NCBI GenBank assembly: GCA_039933105.1
Contig: JBDTOT010000019.1
Location: 22,246-86,245, forward strand
Direction of reading: 5' to 3'
Origin: FEN-1219 sp039933105
GTDB lineage: Bacteria > Pseudomonadota > Gammaproteobacteria > Steroidobacterales > Rariloculaceae
DNA: 64,000 nucleotides
Below, one piece after another: positions 8,138 through 15,670 of the stretch. Position numbers and translations under genes: made by a program. The notes beneath the pieces are model-generated. The model made no database searches. It had not been told where the DNA came from and saw nothing but the letters and a program-made list of their open reading frames with translations. The stretch's first letter is position 1, and every line of letters starts with the position of its first letter.

Positions 8138-9529
8138 TTAGATCTCGCGTGCGAGCTTGGCGGCAAGGCCGATATAGGCGGAAGGCGTGAGCGCCAATAG
8201 GCGCGCGCGCTCGGCGGCCGGCAGGGCCAGCTTACCGATGAATTCGCGCAGCGCCGCGGCATCGATTGCACGGCCCCGTGTAAGGTCCTTCAGCTGTTCG
8301 TAGGCATCCGCCTGGCCGTAACGGCGCATTACAGTTTGAACGGCCTCCGCCAACACTTCCCACCGGTCTTCGAGCTCGGCCGCGATCAACTTGAGGTCAG
8401 CATCGAGTTTACCCAACCCGCGTTGCGCGGCGTCGATCGCGATCAGCGTGTGGCCAAGGGCCACGCCACAGTTGCGCAGCACGGTCGAGTCGGTCAGGTC
8501 GCGTTGCCAACGGGAGATCGGCAACTTGTTCGCGAGGAAGGTGAGTAGCTCGTTTGCCACGCCGAGATTGCCTTCGGCGTTCTCGAAATCGATCGGGTTC
8601 ACCTTGTGCGGCATCGTGGACGAACCAACTTCGCCGGCCACAGGTCGCGAGCGGAAGTAGCCGAGGCTGATGTAGCCCCAGAAGTCGCGGCACAGGTCGA
8701 TCATCACAGTGTTGAAACGCGATAACGCCTGGCAGTACTCGGCGATCCAGTCGTGCGGCTCGATCTGCGTGGTGTAGGGAGTAGGCGCGACCCCGAGAGA
8801 CTCGAGGAAGCGGTTGCTGATCGCCGGCCAATCGGCCTCGGGATACGCGACCGCATGCGCATTGAAGTTACCGACTGCGCCATTGAACTTGCCGCAGATC
8901 GTGACGCGGCCGAACAGCTCGGCTTGACGCTCGATGCGATACACGAAGTTCGCGATTTCCTTGCCGAGCGTCGTCGGCGTGGCGGGTTGGCCGTGTGTGC
9001 GCGCGAGCATCGGTACGTCGGCGAAGCGCTGCGCCAGAGTTCGCAGGTCGATCGCGATCTGCTTCATGAGCGGCAGCAGTACTCGCTGACGTGCGTCGCG
9101 CAACATCAACGCGTACGCGAGGTTGTTGATGTCTTCCGACGTGCACGCAAAGTGTGTGAATGCCGCGAAGTTGCCGGTGGCGCCCGGCACGCCCTCGAGC
9201 TTCTGCCGCAGCAGGTACTCGACAGCTTTGACGTCGTGGTTGGTCTTGGACTCCAGGTCCTTTACCCGCTGCGCGTCGTCGAGGCTGAAGTCGTCGATGA
9301 TCGCGTTTAGCACGTCTTTGACGGGCGGCTCGAGCGGCGCGAACTCGCGAATGCTCGGCTCGTCGGCCAGGCGCTGCAGCCAGCGGACCTCGATCAGCAC
9401 GCGGTAGCGGATCAGAGCGTATTCGGAGAGGTACTCGCGCAGCGGCGCAGCTTTGCGCGCGTAGCGACCGTCGAGCGGCGAGAGTGCCAGGAGCGTCGAG
9501 GAGTCCACAGGCCGCTGAAGCCTATACAA
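8138..9529 (-). CDS. purB: Adenylosuccinate lyase PurB
   Basis: PurB cleaves SAICAR and adenylosuccinate with release of fumarate, in de novo purine synthesis and AMP formation. The ~460-residue protein carries the fumarase/aspartase superfamily signature GSSTMPHKVNPIDFENAEGN, together with ARTHGQPATPTTLGKEIANF and the N-terminal LLALSPLDGRYARK. The longest frame starts at a TTG at 9529; the GTG at 9508 (just before DSSTLLALSPLDGRY) fits the usual PurB N-terminus better and may be the true start. The gene is cytosolic and complete. Confidence 0.96.
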   Translation of the reverse strand: MYRLQRPVDSSTLLALSPLDGRYARKAAPLREYLSEYALIRYRVLIEVRWLQRLADEPSIREFAPLEPPVKDVLNAIIDDFSLDDAQRVKDLESKTNHDVKAVEYLLRQKLEGVPGATGNFAAFTHFACTSEDINNLAYALMLRDARQRVLLPLMKQIAIDLRTLAQRFADVPMLARTHGQPATPTTLGKEIANFVYRIERQAELFGRVTICGKFNGAVGNFNAHAVAYPEADWPAISNRFLESLGVAPTPYTTQIEPHDWIAEYCQALSRFNTVMIDLCRDFWGYISLGYFRSRPVAGEVGSSTMPHKVNPIDFENAEGNLGVANELLTFLANKLPISRWQRDLTDSTVLRNCGVALGHTLIAIDAAQRGLGKLDADLKLIAAELEDRWEVLAEAVQTVMRRYGQADAYEQLKDLTRGRAIDAAALREFIGKLALPAAERARLLALTPSAYIGLAAKLAREI

Positions 9530-9586
9530 GCGAATTGGGAGTGCGCATCATAAACGATCCTTACCGCGCTGATTCTTTTATTTCTT

Positions 9587-9591
9587 AGGAG
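9587..9591 (+). promoter_or_regulatory. Ribosome binding site of fumC
   Basis: AGGAG lies 5 nt before the ATG at 9597. It decides that start over the in-frame GTG at 9591, which overlaps the site. Confidence 0.8.
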
Positions 9592-9596
9592 TGTGC

Positions 9597-11003
9597 ATGA
9601 CGGCCGAGTTTCGAGTCGAACGCGACAGCATGGGCGAGCTGAAGGTACCGGCGAACGCTTTGTGGGGTGCGCAGACGCAGCGCGCCGTGAACAATTTTCC
9701 GATCAGTGGCTTGCCGATGCCGCCGGCGTTCGTGCGTGCCCTTGGCCTGGTGAAGTGGGCTGCTGCCGACGCGAACAAAAGCCTGCGTCTTCTGTCGGCG
9801 CCGATCGCGAAGGCGATCCAGGGCGTGGCTCTAGAGATCGCGAACGGCAAGCATCTCGACCAATTCCCGATCGACGTGTTTCAGACCGGCTCGGGCACGA
9901 GCTCGAACATGAATGCGAACGAAGTCATCGCAAAACTGGCGTCGAAAGCGCTGGGCAAACCCGTGCACGCGAATGACCACGTGAACATGTGTCAGAGCAG
10001 CAACGACGTCATCCCGTCCACGATCCATGTCAGCGCGGCGCTCGAGATCACCGGCAAGCTGCTGCCTGCGCTCGAGCACTTGCAGAAGACGATCAACAAG
10101 AAAGCGAAGAGCGTCGCGGGCATCGTGAAGACGGGCCGCACGCACCTGATGGACGCGATGCCGGTGCGCCTCGATCAGGAACTCGGTGGCTGGTCCGCTC
10201 AGATCCTGAGCAACATTTTCAGGCTCAAGAGTTCACTGCCGCGTCTCACCGGGCTCACACAGGGCGGCACGGCCGTCGGCACGGGTATCAACGCGCACCC
10301 CGAGTTCTCTGCAAAGTTCTGCGCTGCGCTCGCGAAACGCACGGACGTGGGCTTCCATCCGCTCGACAACTTCTTCGAAGCCATGAGCTCGCAGGATACG
10401 GCCGTCGAGGTGTCGGGGCAGCTGAAGACCACGGCCGTGAGTCTCATGAAAATTGCCAACGACCTGCGCTGGATGAATAGCGGCCCGCTCGCTGGGCTCG
10501 GGGAGATTGCATTGCCCGCGCTGCAGCCCGGCAGCAGCATCATGCCCGGCAAGGTGAATCCGGTGATCCCCGAAGCGGTGGCGATGGTCGCTGCGCAGGT
10601 CATCGGCAACGACGCGACGATTACGATCGCGGGCCAGTCCGGCAACTTTCAGCTGAACGTCATGCTGCCGGTGGTGGCGCTGAACCTGCTCCAAAGCATC
10701 GAGATTCTCGCCAACGCTGCGCGTGTGTTGGCGGATTCCGCGATCGCGGGTTTCACCGTGAACAAGGCGCGGCTCGATGAGGCGCTGGAGCGCAATCCGA
10801 TCCTCGTCACCGCCCTGAATTCTGTGATCGGCTACGACAAAGGCGCCGCGATCGCGAAGCAGGCTTACAAAGAAGGCCGTGCGATCCGCGAAGTCGCGAG
10901 CGAGGCAACCGATTTGGGCGACGCGAAGCTGAAGAAGCTTCTCGACCCGCTCGAGCTGACGAAGGGCGGCATCAAGGGCGAGGCTGGCGGCGGAGGCGGC
11001 TGA
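9597..11003 (+). CDS. fumC: Class II fumarate hydratase FumC
   Basis: 468 residues from the ATG at 9597, preceded by a clear AGGAG at 9587-9591. FumC interconverts fumarate and malate without an iron-sulfur cluster. The superfamily signature GSSIMPGKVNPVIPEA, the active-site region TGSGTSSNMNANEVI and GRTHLMDAMPVRL are all intact. It diverges from purB across a 67-bp gap that must hold both promoters. The C-terminus ends in a run of glycines (GEAGGGGG), unusual but harmless. Confidence 0.97.
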   Translation: MTAEFRVERDSMGELKVPANALWGAQTQRAVNNFPISGLPMPPAFVRALGLVKWAAADANKSLRLLSAPIAKAIQGVALEIANGKHLDQFPIDVFQTGSGTSSNMNANEVIAKLASKALGKPVHANDHVNMCQSSNDVIPSTIHVSAALEITGKLLPALEHLQKTINKKAKSVAGIVKTGRTHLMDAMPVRLDQELGGWSAQILSNIFRLKSSLPRLTGLTQGGTAVGTGINAHPEFSAKFCAALAKRTDVGFHPLDNFFEAMSSQDTAVEVSGQLKTTAVSLMKIANDLRWMNSGPLAGLGEIALPALQPGSSIMPGKVNPVIPEAVAMVAAQVIGNDATITIAGQSGNFQLNVMLPVVALNLLQSIEILANAARVLADSAIAGFTVNKARLDEALERNPILVTALNSVIGYDKGAAIAKQAYKEGRAIREVASEATDLGDAKLKKLLDPLELTKGGIKGEAGGGGG

Positions 11004-11024
11004 CAGCCGCCGCATCACGGAGCG

Positions 11025-11657
11025 ATGAGCGGCGCACTTACCCTGGAGATGATTCGCCGGCGCGTCGCGGCGCCGCGTGCGCCGGTCGATCCGCGTGCGC
11101 GCATGTTGGTCAATGTCGATGGGCCGATCTCACCCGCGTTGCGCGCCGCGATCGACAGCCCGGGCCGCGCGGCATCGGTGCTGCTGATGCTCGTCGAACG
11201 TGCGGCGGGACTCACGGTGGTGTTTACGGAGCGTGCGGCGCACCTGAAAGACCATGCTGGTCAGGTCAGCCTTCCCGGTGGCCGGATCCGCACGGGCGAG
11301 AGCGCCGTCGACGCTGCGCTGCGCGAGGCGCACGAGGAGATCGACCTTCAGCCGAGCGACGTGGAGGTGCTCGGTGCGCTCGACGAGCTTCTGACGGGAA
11401 CCGGGTTTCTGATCAAGCCGGTCGTGGGCTACGTTGCGGCGGGACCGTTCGTCGCCACCCCGGACCCGACGGAAGTTGCGAGTGTGTTCGAGGTGCCGCT
11501 CACTTTCATCGCGAACCCGAAGAACATCACGGCGACGTATCGTGAACGTCTCGGGGCGCGCTTTCGGACCCACGAGCTGCATCATTCCGGCCATCGAATC
11601 TGGGGCGCGACCGCCGCGATCTTGGTGAATTTCACGGACATCATTTCCAATGAATAA
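11025..11657 (+). CDS. CoA-pyrophosphatase-type NUDIX hydrolase
   Basis: 210 residues. The segment HAGQVSLPGGRIRTGESA combines the NuCoA signature with the start of the NUDIX box (G86-x5-E92-x7-R100-E101-x2-E104-E105). The residue at the final conserved Gly position is Asp (EEIDL instead of EExGL), a tolerated but notable change. Family members (NudL/YeaB, Pcd1) hydrolyse CoA and CoA derivatives to 3',5'-ADP and 4'-phosphopantetheine; substrate here is inferred. The gene overlaps mazG by 8 bp, so the two housecleaning hydrolases are translationally coupled. Confidence 0.85.
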   Translation: MSGALTLEMIRRRVAAPRAPVDPRARMLVNVDGPISPALRAAIDSPGRAASVLLMLVERAAGLTVVFTERAAHLKDHAGQVSLPGGRIRTGESAVDAALREAHEEIDLQPSDVEVLGALDELLTGTGFLIKPVVGYVAAGPFVATPDPTEVASVFEVPLTFIANPKNITATYRERLGARFRTHELHHSGHRIWGATAAILVNFTDIISNE

Positions 11658-12447
11658 ACAAATGGATGTCCAGAGTATCGAGAAACTTCTGAAGATCATG
11701 GGACGGCTGCGCGATCCGCAGGGCGGCTGTCCGTGGGACCGCGAGCAAACATTCGCAACCCTCGCGCCGTACACGATCGAAGAAGCCTATGAGGCGGCCG
11801 ATGCGATCGAGCGCGCAGCGCTGGGTGAGCTCAAGAGCGAGCTCGGCGATCTACTGTTTCAGGTGGTGTTCCACGCGCGCCTGGCGGAAGAGGCCGGGCT
11901 GTTCGACTTCGAAGCGGTGGCGGCCGATATCTGCGCCAAGCTCGAGCGGCGGCATCCGCATGTGTTCGGGGATGCAGAGGTCAGGGACAGCGCCGAGCAG
12001 ACGCGGGTCTGGGAGGACATCAAACGCCAGGAGCGAGCGACTGCCGGCGCGCTAGGCCTGCTAGATGACGTGCCCACTACGCTGCCGGGCTTGAGCCGCG
12101 CCGTGAAGCTCGGCAAACGCGCCGCCACGGTCGGCTTCGATTGGCCGGATACCGCAGGAGTGCGCGCGAAAGTTGCGGAAGAGATCGGCGAGCTCGATGC
12201 CGCGGTCGCCACCGGCACCGAGGCGGAGGTCGCCGCCGAAATGGGCGATCTGCTATTCACGATCGCGAACTGGTGCCGCCATCTGAATCTCGACCCCGAC
12301 GCCTGCGTGCGCTCTGCGAACGGCCGATTCGCTCGCCGATTCCGCGCGGTGGAGGCTGGCGTCGCCACCAGCGGCCGGGGCTGGGACACGCACGATGCTG
12401 CCGCACTCGACGAGCTCTGGCGTCTGGCAAAGGCCGGGGAAGCCTGA
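11650..12447 (+). CDS. mazG: Nucleoside triphosphate pyrophosphohydrolase MazG
   Basis: 265 residues with two MazG domains, as in the E. coli enzyme. The N-terminal hallmark GGCPWDREQTF is followed by the metal-binding EEAYEAADAI and ELGDLLFQVVFHARLAEE; the second domain shows EIGELDAAVA and EMGDLLFTIANWCRHL. The enzyme converts NTPs to NMPs plus pyrophosphate, removes aberrant nucleotides and modulates ppGpp. An alternative start (ATG 11662) would remove the overlap with the preceding gene. Confidence 0.95.
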   Translation: MNKQMDVQSIEKLLKIMGRLRDPQGGCPWDREQTFATLAPYTIEEAYEAADAIERAALGELKSELGDLLFQVVFHARLAEEAGLFDFEAVAADICAKLERRHPHVFGDAEVRDSAEQTRVWEDIKRQERATAGALGLLDDVPTTLPGLSRAVKLGKRAATVGFDWPDTAGVRAKVAEEIGELDAAVATGTEAEVAAEMGDLLFTIANWCRHLNLDPDACVRSANGRFARRFRAVEAGVATSGRGWDTHDAAALDELWRLAKAGEA

Positions 12448-12546
12448 CAGGACGAGGCTTTCCGGCATTCAGGTTTGATTCAGCGCCTCGCCGCTAATCT
12501 GCCCTCCAAGGTCCCAAGTGGGACGCAGATGGGAAGGAGAAGAGGC

Positions 12547-13092
12547 ATGGTCAAGACGATAACAACCGTTGCAGTGATCGGTCTCTTGGGCGCGAATGCT
12601 GCGTTTGCCGGCCATGACGACGACCGGGGATACGGTCATCGCGGACCGGAAGTCGCCTACGGCCGTGTCATCGACGTCGACCCCATCACCCACTACGCGA
12701 CCGTCAATCAGCCGCGGCAGGAATGCCGTGACGAATACGTCCGGCAGCAACCGGGTGTCGCGGGTCCCACGGCCGCGGGTGCGGTCATCGGCGCCGCAAT
12801 CGGCCGGCAGTTTGGCGGCGGCAGTGGCCGAGATCTGGCGACCGCAGCGGGTGCGGTCGCGGGCGGCCTCATCGCCAACCAACGTGCGCAGCGCAACCAA
12901 GGGTACCGAGAGGTTCCGGTGGAGCGTTGCCGGGTCGTGAACGAGCGCGTCACCGAGCGCGTCGTCGACGGCTACAACGTGACTTACGTGTACCAGGGCC
13001 GTCGGTACGTGACGCGAACGGCTACGCCCCCGGGCGACCGCATCGAGCTCGCCGTCGACGTGCGCCCGGTCGGTTACACGACGTGGCGTTGA
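12547..13092 (+). CDS. Secreted glycine-zipper 2TM protein (17-kDa antigen-like)
   Basis: The ATG at 12547, preceded by an AAGGAG-type site around 12534, gives 181 residues beginning with a signal peptide (MVKTITTVAVIGLLGANAAFA). The mature protein has a central glycine-zipper pair (AAGAVIGAAIGRQFGG and AAGAVAGGLIANQ), then paired cysteines and a C-terminal segment VTYVYQGRRYVTRT. This is the architecture of the outer-membrane glycine-zipper 2TM (rickettsial 17-kDa antigen-like) family, thought to insert in or associate with the envelope. There is no lipobox. The gene is closed by a strong terminator at 13121-13150. Confidence 0.8.
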   Translation: MVKTITTVAVIGLLGANAAFAGHDDDRGYGHRGPEVAYGRVIDVDPITHYATVNQPRQECRDEYVRQQPGVAGPTAAGAVIGAAIGRQFGGGSGRDLATAAGAVAGGLIANQRAQRNQGYREVPVERCRVVNERVTERVVDGYNVTYVYQGRRYVTRTATPPGDRIELAVDVRPVGYTTWR

Positions 13093-13120
13093 GCTCGGCG
13101 CATGATGAGCCGGTGCTCTG

Positions 13121-13150
13121 GGGCGGGCGAAAGGCCCGCCCACTTTTTTT
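13121..13150 (+). terminator. Rho-independent terminator after glycine-zipper gene
   Basis: A perfect 8-bp GC stem (GGGCGGGC at 13121-13128 and GCCCGCCC at 13134-13141) with a GAAAG loop is followed by seven T residues at 13144-13150. It ends the transcript of the 12547-13092 gene and separates it from the PepSY/two-component genes. Confidence 0.9.
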
Positions 13151-13234
13151 CGAACGGTCCGCGCTAGTGGGTTCCTTGACGCGGACCGAGGGCCGAACCC
13201 AAGCTTGGCGACGGGTAATGACCACCCGGAACGG

Positions 13235-13585
13235 ATGGCAGTGGTGAACGGAATCAACAATTGGAACGTACGGTGGTTGAGGCGCGGCTTCGGGTGCTGT
13301 GCCGTGGTCGCCGTTCTACTCGCCGCTGGCGGCGCGCTCGCTCAACCGCGCCAGGCACTCACGCAATTCGACAGCGAGTCGCCAATCAAGGCGTTCGCTG
13401 CCCAGCGCGGCGGCGTCTCGCTCGGCCAGGCGACGTCAATGGCGCGGGGCCGTTATCCCGGTCGTGTCGTGCGCGCCGAGACCGTCATGATGGGCGATCG
13501 CGTCGTGCACGAAATCCGGATTCTCGGCGACGACGGCCGTGTGCGTACTGTCCGCGTCGATGCGCAGACCGGCGCCTTCATGTGA
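13235..13585 (+). CDS. PepSY-domain exported protein
   Basis: From the ATG at 13235 the protein has 116 residues: a signal/anchor segment (GFGCCAVVAVLLAAGGALA) and a PepSY-like domain (GVSLGQATSMARGRYPGRVV, then HEIRILGDDGRVRTVRVDA). PepSY domains are periplasmic and are often encoded with, or modulate, two-component sensors. It stops 10 bp before the response-regulator gene, so the PepSY protein, regulator and kinase form one operon. The exact start is uncertain because no strong ribosome site is visible. Confidence 0.75.
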   Translation: MAVVNGINNWNVRWLRRGFGCCAVVAVLLAAGGALAQPRQALTQFDSESPIKAFAAQRGGVSLGQATSMARGRYPGRVVRAETVMMGDRVVHEIRILGDDGRVRTVRVDAQTGAFM

Positions 13586-13595
13586 CGACAGCCTC

Positions 13596-14288
13596 ATGCG
13601 CCTGCTGCTCGTAGAAGACGATCCGAACCTGAACCGCGCGCTCGCTGCGCAGCTGGAGCAGGCGGGTTACGTCGTCGATCGCGCCGCGGATGGTGAGGAA
13701 GGTCTCTACCTCGCCCGCGAATACCCCGTGAACCTCGCGATCGTGGATCTTGGTCTGCCGAAGCTGTCCGGCGTCGAGCTGATAAAGCAACTACGCGCCG
13801 ACGGCAAGTCGTACCCGGTGCTCGTTCTGACGGCGCGTGATCGCTGGCAGGACAAAGTGGAAGTGCTGAAGCTCGGCGCGGACGACTACGTCGTCAAACC
13901 GTTCAACGTCGAGGAACTGCTCGCGCGCGTCGATGCGCTGCTGCGCCGCGCCTCCGGTTGGGCGCAGTCGGAACTCGTGTGCGGACCGATCGTGCTCGAC
14001 ACCCGCACGCAGGAAGTCAAAGTCAAAGGCCAGAAGCTCGAGCTCACGAGCTTCGAATACAAGCTGCTCGAATACCTGATGCTGCACGCGGGAGAGGTGC
14101 TGTCGAAAACGCAGATCACCGAGGCGTTGTATAGCGAGGACTTCGAGCGCGACAGCAACGTCATCGAGGTGTTCATCGGGCGGCTGCGGCGCAAGCTCGA
14201 CCCGGACGACGAGTACAAGCCGATCGAGACTCTGCGCGGTCGTGGCTATCGCCTAGCGGTAGCCCGCGGCGCGCCGCCGTCCGACTGA
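13596..14288 (+). CDS. phoP: PhoP-like OmpR-family response regulator
   Basis: 230 residues from the ATG at 13596. The receiver domain has the acidic pocket D8/D9, phospho-acceptor D51 (AIVDLGLPKLSG) and K101 (VVKPF); the C-terminal winged-helix shows LELTSFEYKLLEYLM and VIEVFIGRLRRKLD, typical of OmpR/PhoB regulators. Together with the adjacent kinase and upstream PepSY gene it resembles the PhoPQ systems of Xanthomonadales, which sense Mg2+, acidity or cationic peptides. The stimulus here is inferred. Confidence 0.85.
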   Translation: MRLLLVEDDPNLNRALAAQLEQAGYVVDRAADGEEGLYLAREYPVNLAIVDLGLPKLSGVELIKQLRADGKSYPVLVLTARDRWQDKVEVLKLGADDYVVKPFNVEELLARVDALLRRASGWAQSELVCGPIVLDTRTQEVKVKGQKLELTSFEYKLLEYLMLHAGEVLSKTQITEALYSEDFERDSNVIEVFIGRLRRKLDPDDEYKPIETLRGRGYRLAVARGAPPSD

Positions 14289-14299
14289 GCGCGCCACTC

Positions 14300-15670
14300 A
14301 TGCCTTTGGTCCGGTCCCTTCGTGCGCGCGTCGTGCTGTGGGTGTGCGTAGCGCTGATTGCGTTGTTCGCTGCGACGATCGTGGGTCTCGACGTGGCGTT
14401 TCGGAACACTGCGAATCTCGACCGGCGCGAGCTACTGGACGCGCGGGTGCTCGGCCTCATCGCTCTCGCCGAGCCGGGGCCGCCCGGAGAGCTGAGGCTG
14501 CCGACCGAGGCCATCGACCCGCGTTTCGAAGTGGCGAACAGCGGCCTGTATGGCGCCCTGTACGACCGCAACGGCCGCGCATTGTGGCAGTCGCTGTCGC
14601 TGCTCGGTCGCGATTTTCCAACCGACGAGCTCGCGGCCCCCGGTGAACGCCGGCACCTCATGCTCGACGTGCCCGGCTTCCCACCAATCGAAGCCCAGCT
14701 CATGGGTATCACGTGGGAATTCGCCGACGGCAAGACCGCCGCTTACACGTTCGCTATCGGTGTGTCGCTCGAACCTTACAATGATCGGCAAGCAAGGTTT
14801 CGCAACTATTTGATCGGCTGGTTCCTCGGCGCGACTTTGACGATGCTGCTCGTGGTCAGCGGTCTCCTAACGTTCGTGCTGCGGCCGGTGCACCGGCTCG
14901 AACGGCAGGTGCGCGAGGTCGAAGCGGGCGATCGCGTAAAGCTCACCGGCAACTATCCCTCCGAACTCGTGGGGCTCGCCGACAATCTCAACATGCTCAT
15001 CGATACCGAACGGCGCCGCCTCGTGCGTTACCGCAATACGCTCGACGACCTGGCGCATAGCCTGAAGACACCGCTCGCGGCGATGCACGCGCTGCTCGCG
15101 GAGCAGCGTTCGCAACCTGGCGAGGACCGCACAGAGGCGCTCAACCGTGAACTCGAGCGCATGGACCAGCGCGTGTCGTATCAGCTGCGCAGAGCGCGTG
15201 TGAGCGGCGCCAGCGGGCTCGGCACAGAGCCAGTGGCCGTAGCACCCATCGTCGAGGATCTGAAGCAGACGCTCGACAAGGTGTACCGCGACAAACGTGT
15301 TGTGTGTAGCGTGACCGTGGTGCCTGGCGCGTCGTTTCGCGGTGACCCCGGTGACCTGACGGAGATTCTCGGGAACCTCATGGACAACGCCTACAAGTAC
15401 TGTGCAGGTCGTGTGCGCGTGAAGGCCGTGTCGACACGAGAGCGGCTCGTGATCACAGTGGCCGATGACGGCAAAGGCATTGGCGACGAATTTGCGGCAC
15501 AGCTGTTCCAGCGCGGCAAGCGCGCCGACGAGTCCGTACCGGGGCAGGGCATTGGCCTCGCCGTGGTGCGCGAGACCGTGGAGCTGTATCGCGGCGCGCT
15601 CAGCGTCGGCAAGTCCGATCTCGGCGGTGCGGAGCTGCGAGTCGAGCTGTCCCGCGCCGGCGTGCTATGA
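14300..15670 (+). CDS. phoQ: PhoQ-like sensor histidine kinase
   Basis: 456 residues: TM1 at about 11-31, a ~140-residue periplasmic sensor, TM2 at about 171-194, HAMP linker (LRPVHRLERQVREVEAGD), HisKA with H253 in LAHSLKTPLAAMHAL, and a HATPase domain with the N box NLMDNAYKYC, DDGKGI and GQGIGLAV. It autophosphorylates and passes phosphate to the regulator 11 bp upstream. The stop overlaps the hrpA start (ATGA), so kinase and helicase are translationally coupled. Ligand is inferred from the PhoQ-like layout only. Confidence 0.85.
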   Translation: MPLVRSLRARVVLWVCVALIALFAATIVGLDVAFRNTANLDRRELLDARVLGLIALAEPGPPGELRLPTEAIDPRFEVANSGLYGALYDRNGRALWQSLSLLGRDFPTDELAAPGERRHLMLDVPGFPPIEAQLMGITWEFADGKTAAYTFAIGVSLEPYNDRQARFRNYLIGWFLGATLTMLLVVSGLLTFVLRPVHRLERQVREVEAGDRVKLTGNYPSELVGLADNLNMLIDTERRRLVRYRNTLDDLAHSLKTPLAAMHALLAEQRSQPGEDRTEALNRELERMDQRVSYQLRRARVSGASGLGTEPVAVAPIVEDLKQTLDKVYRDKRVVCSVTVVPGASFRGDPGDLTEILGNLMDNAYKYCAGRVRVKAVSTRERLVITVADDGKGIGDEFAAQLFQRGKRADESVPGQGIGLAVVRETVELYRGALSVGKSDLGGAELRVELSRAGVL

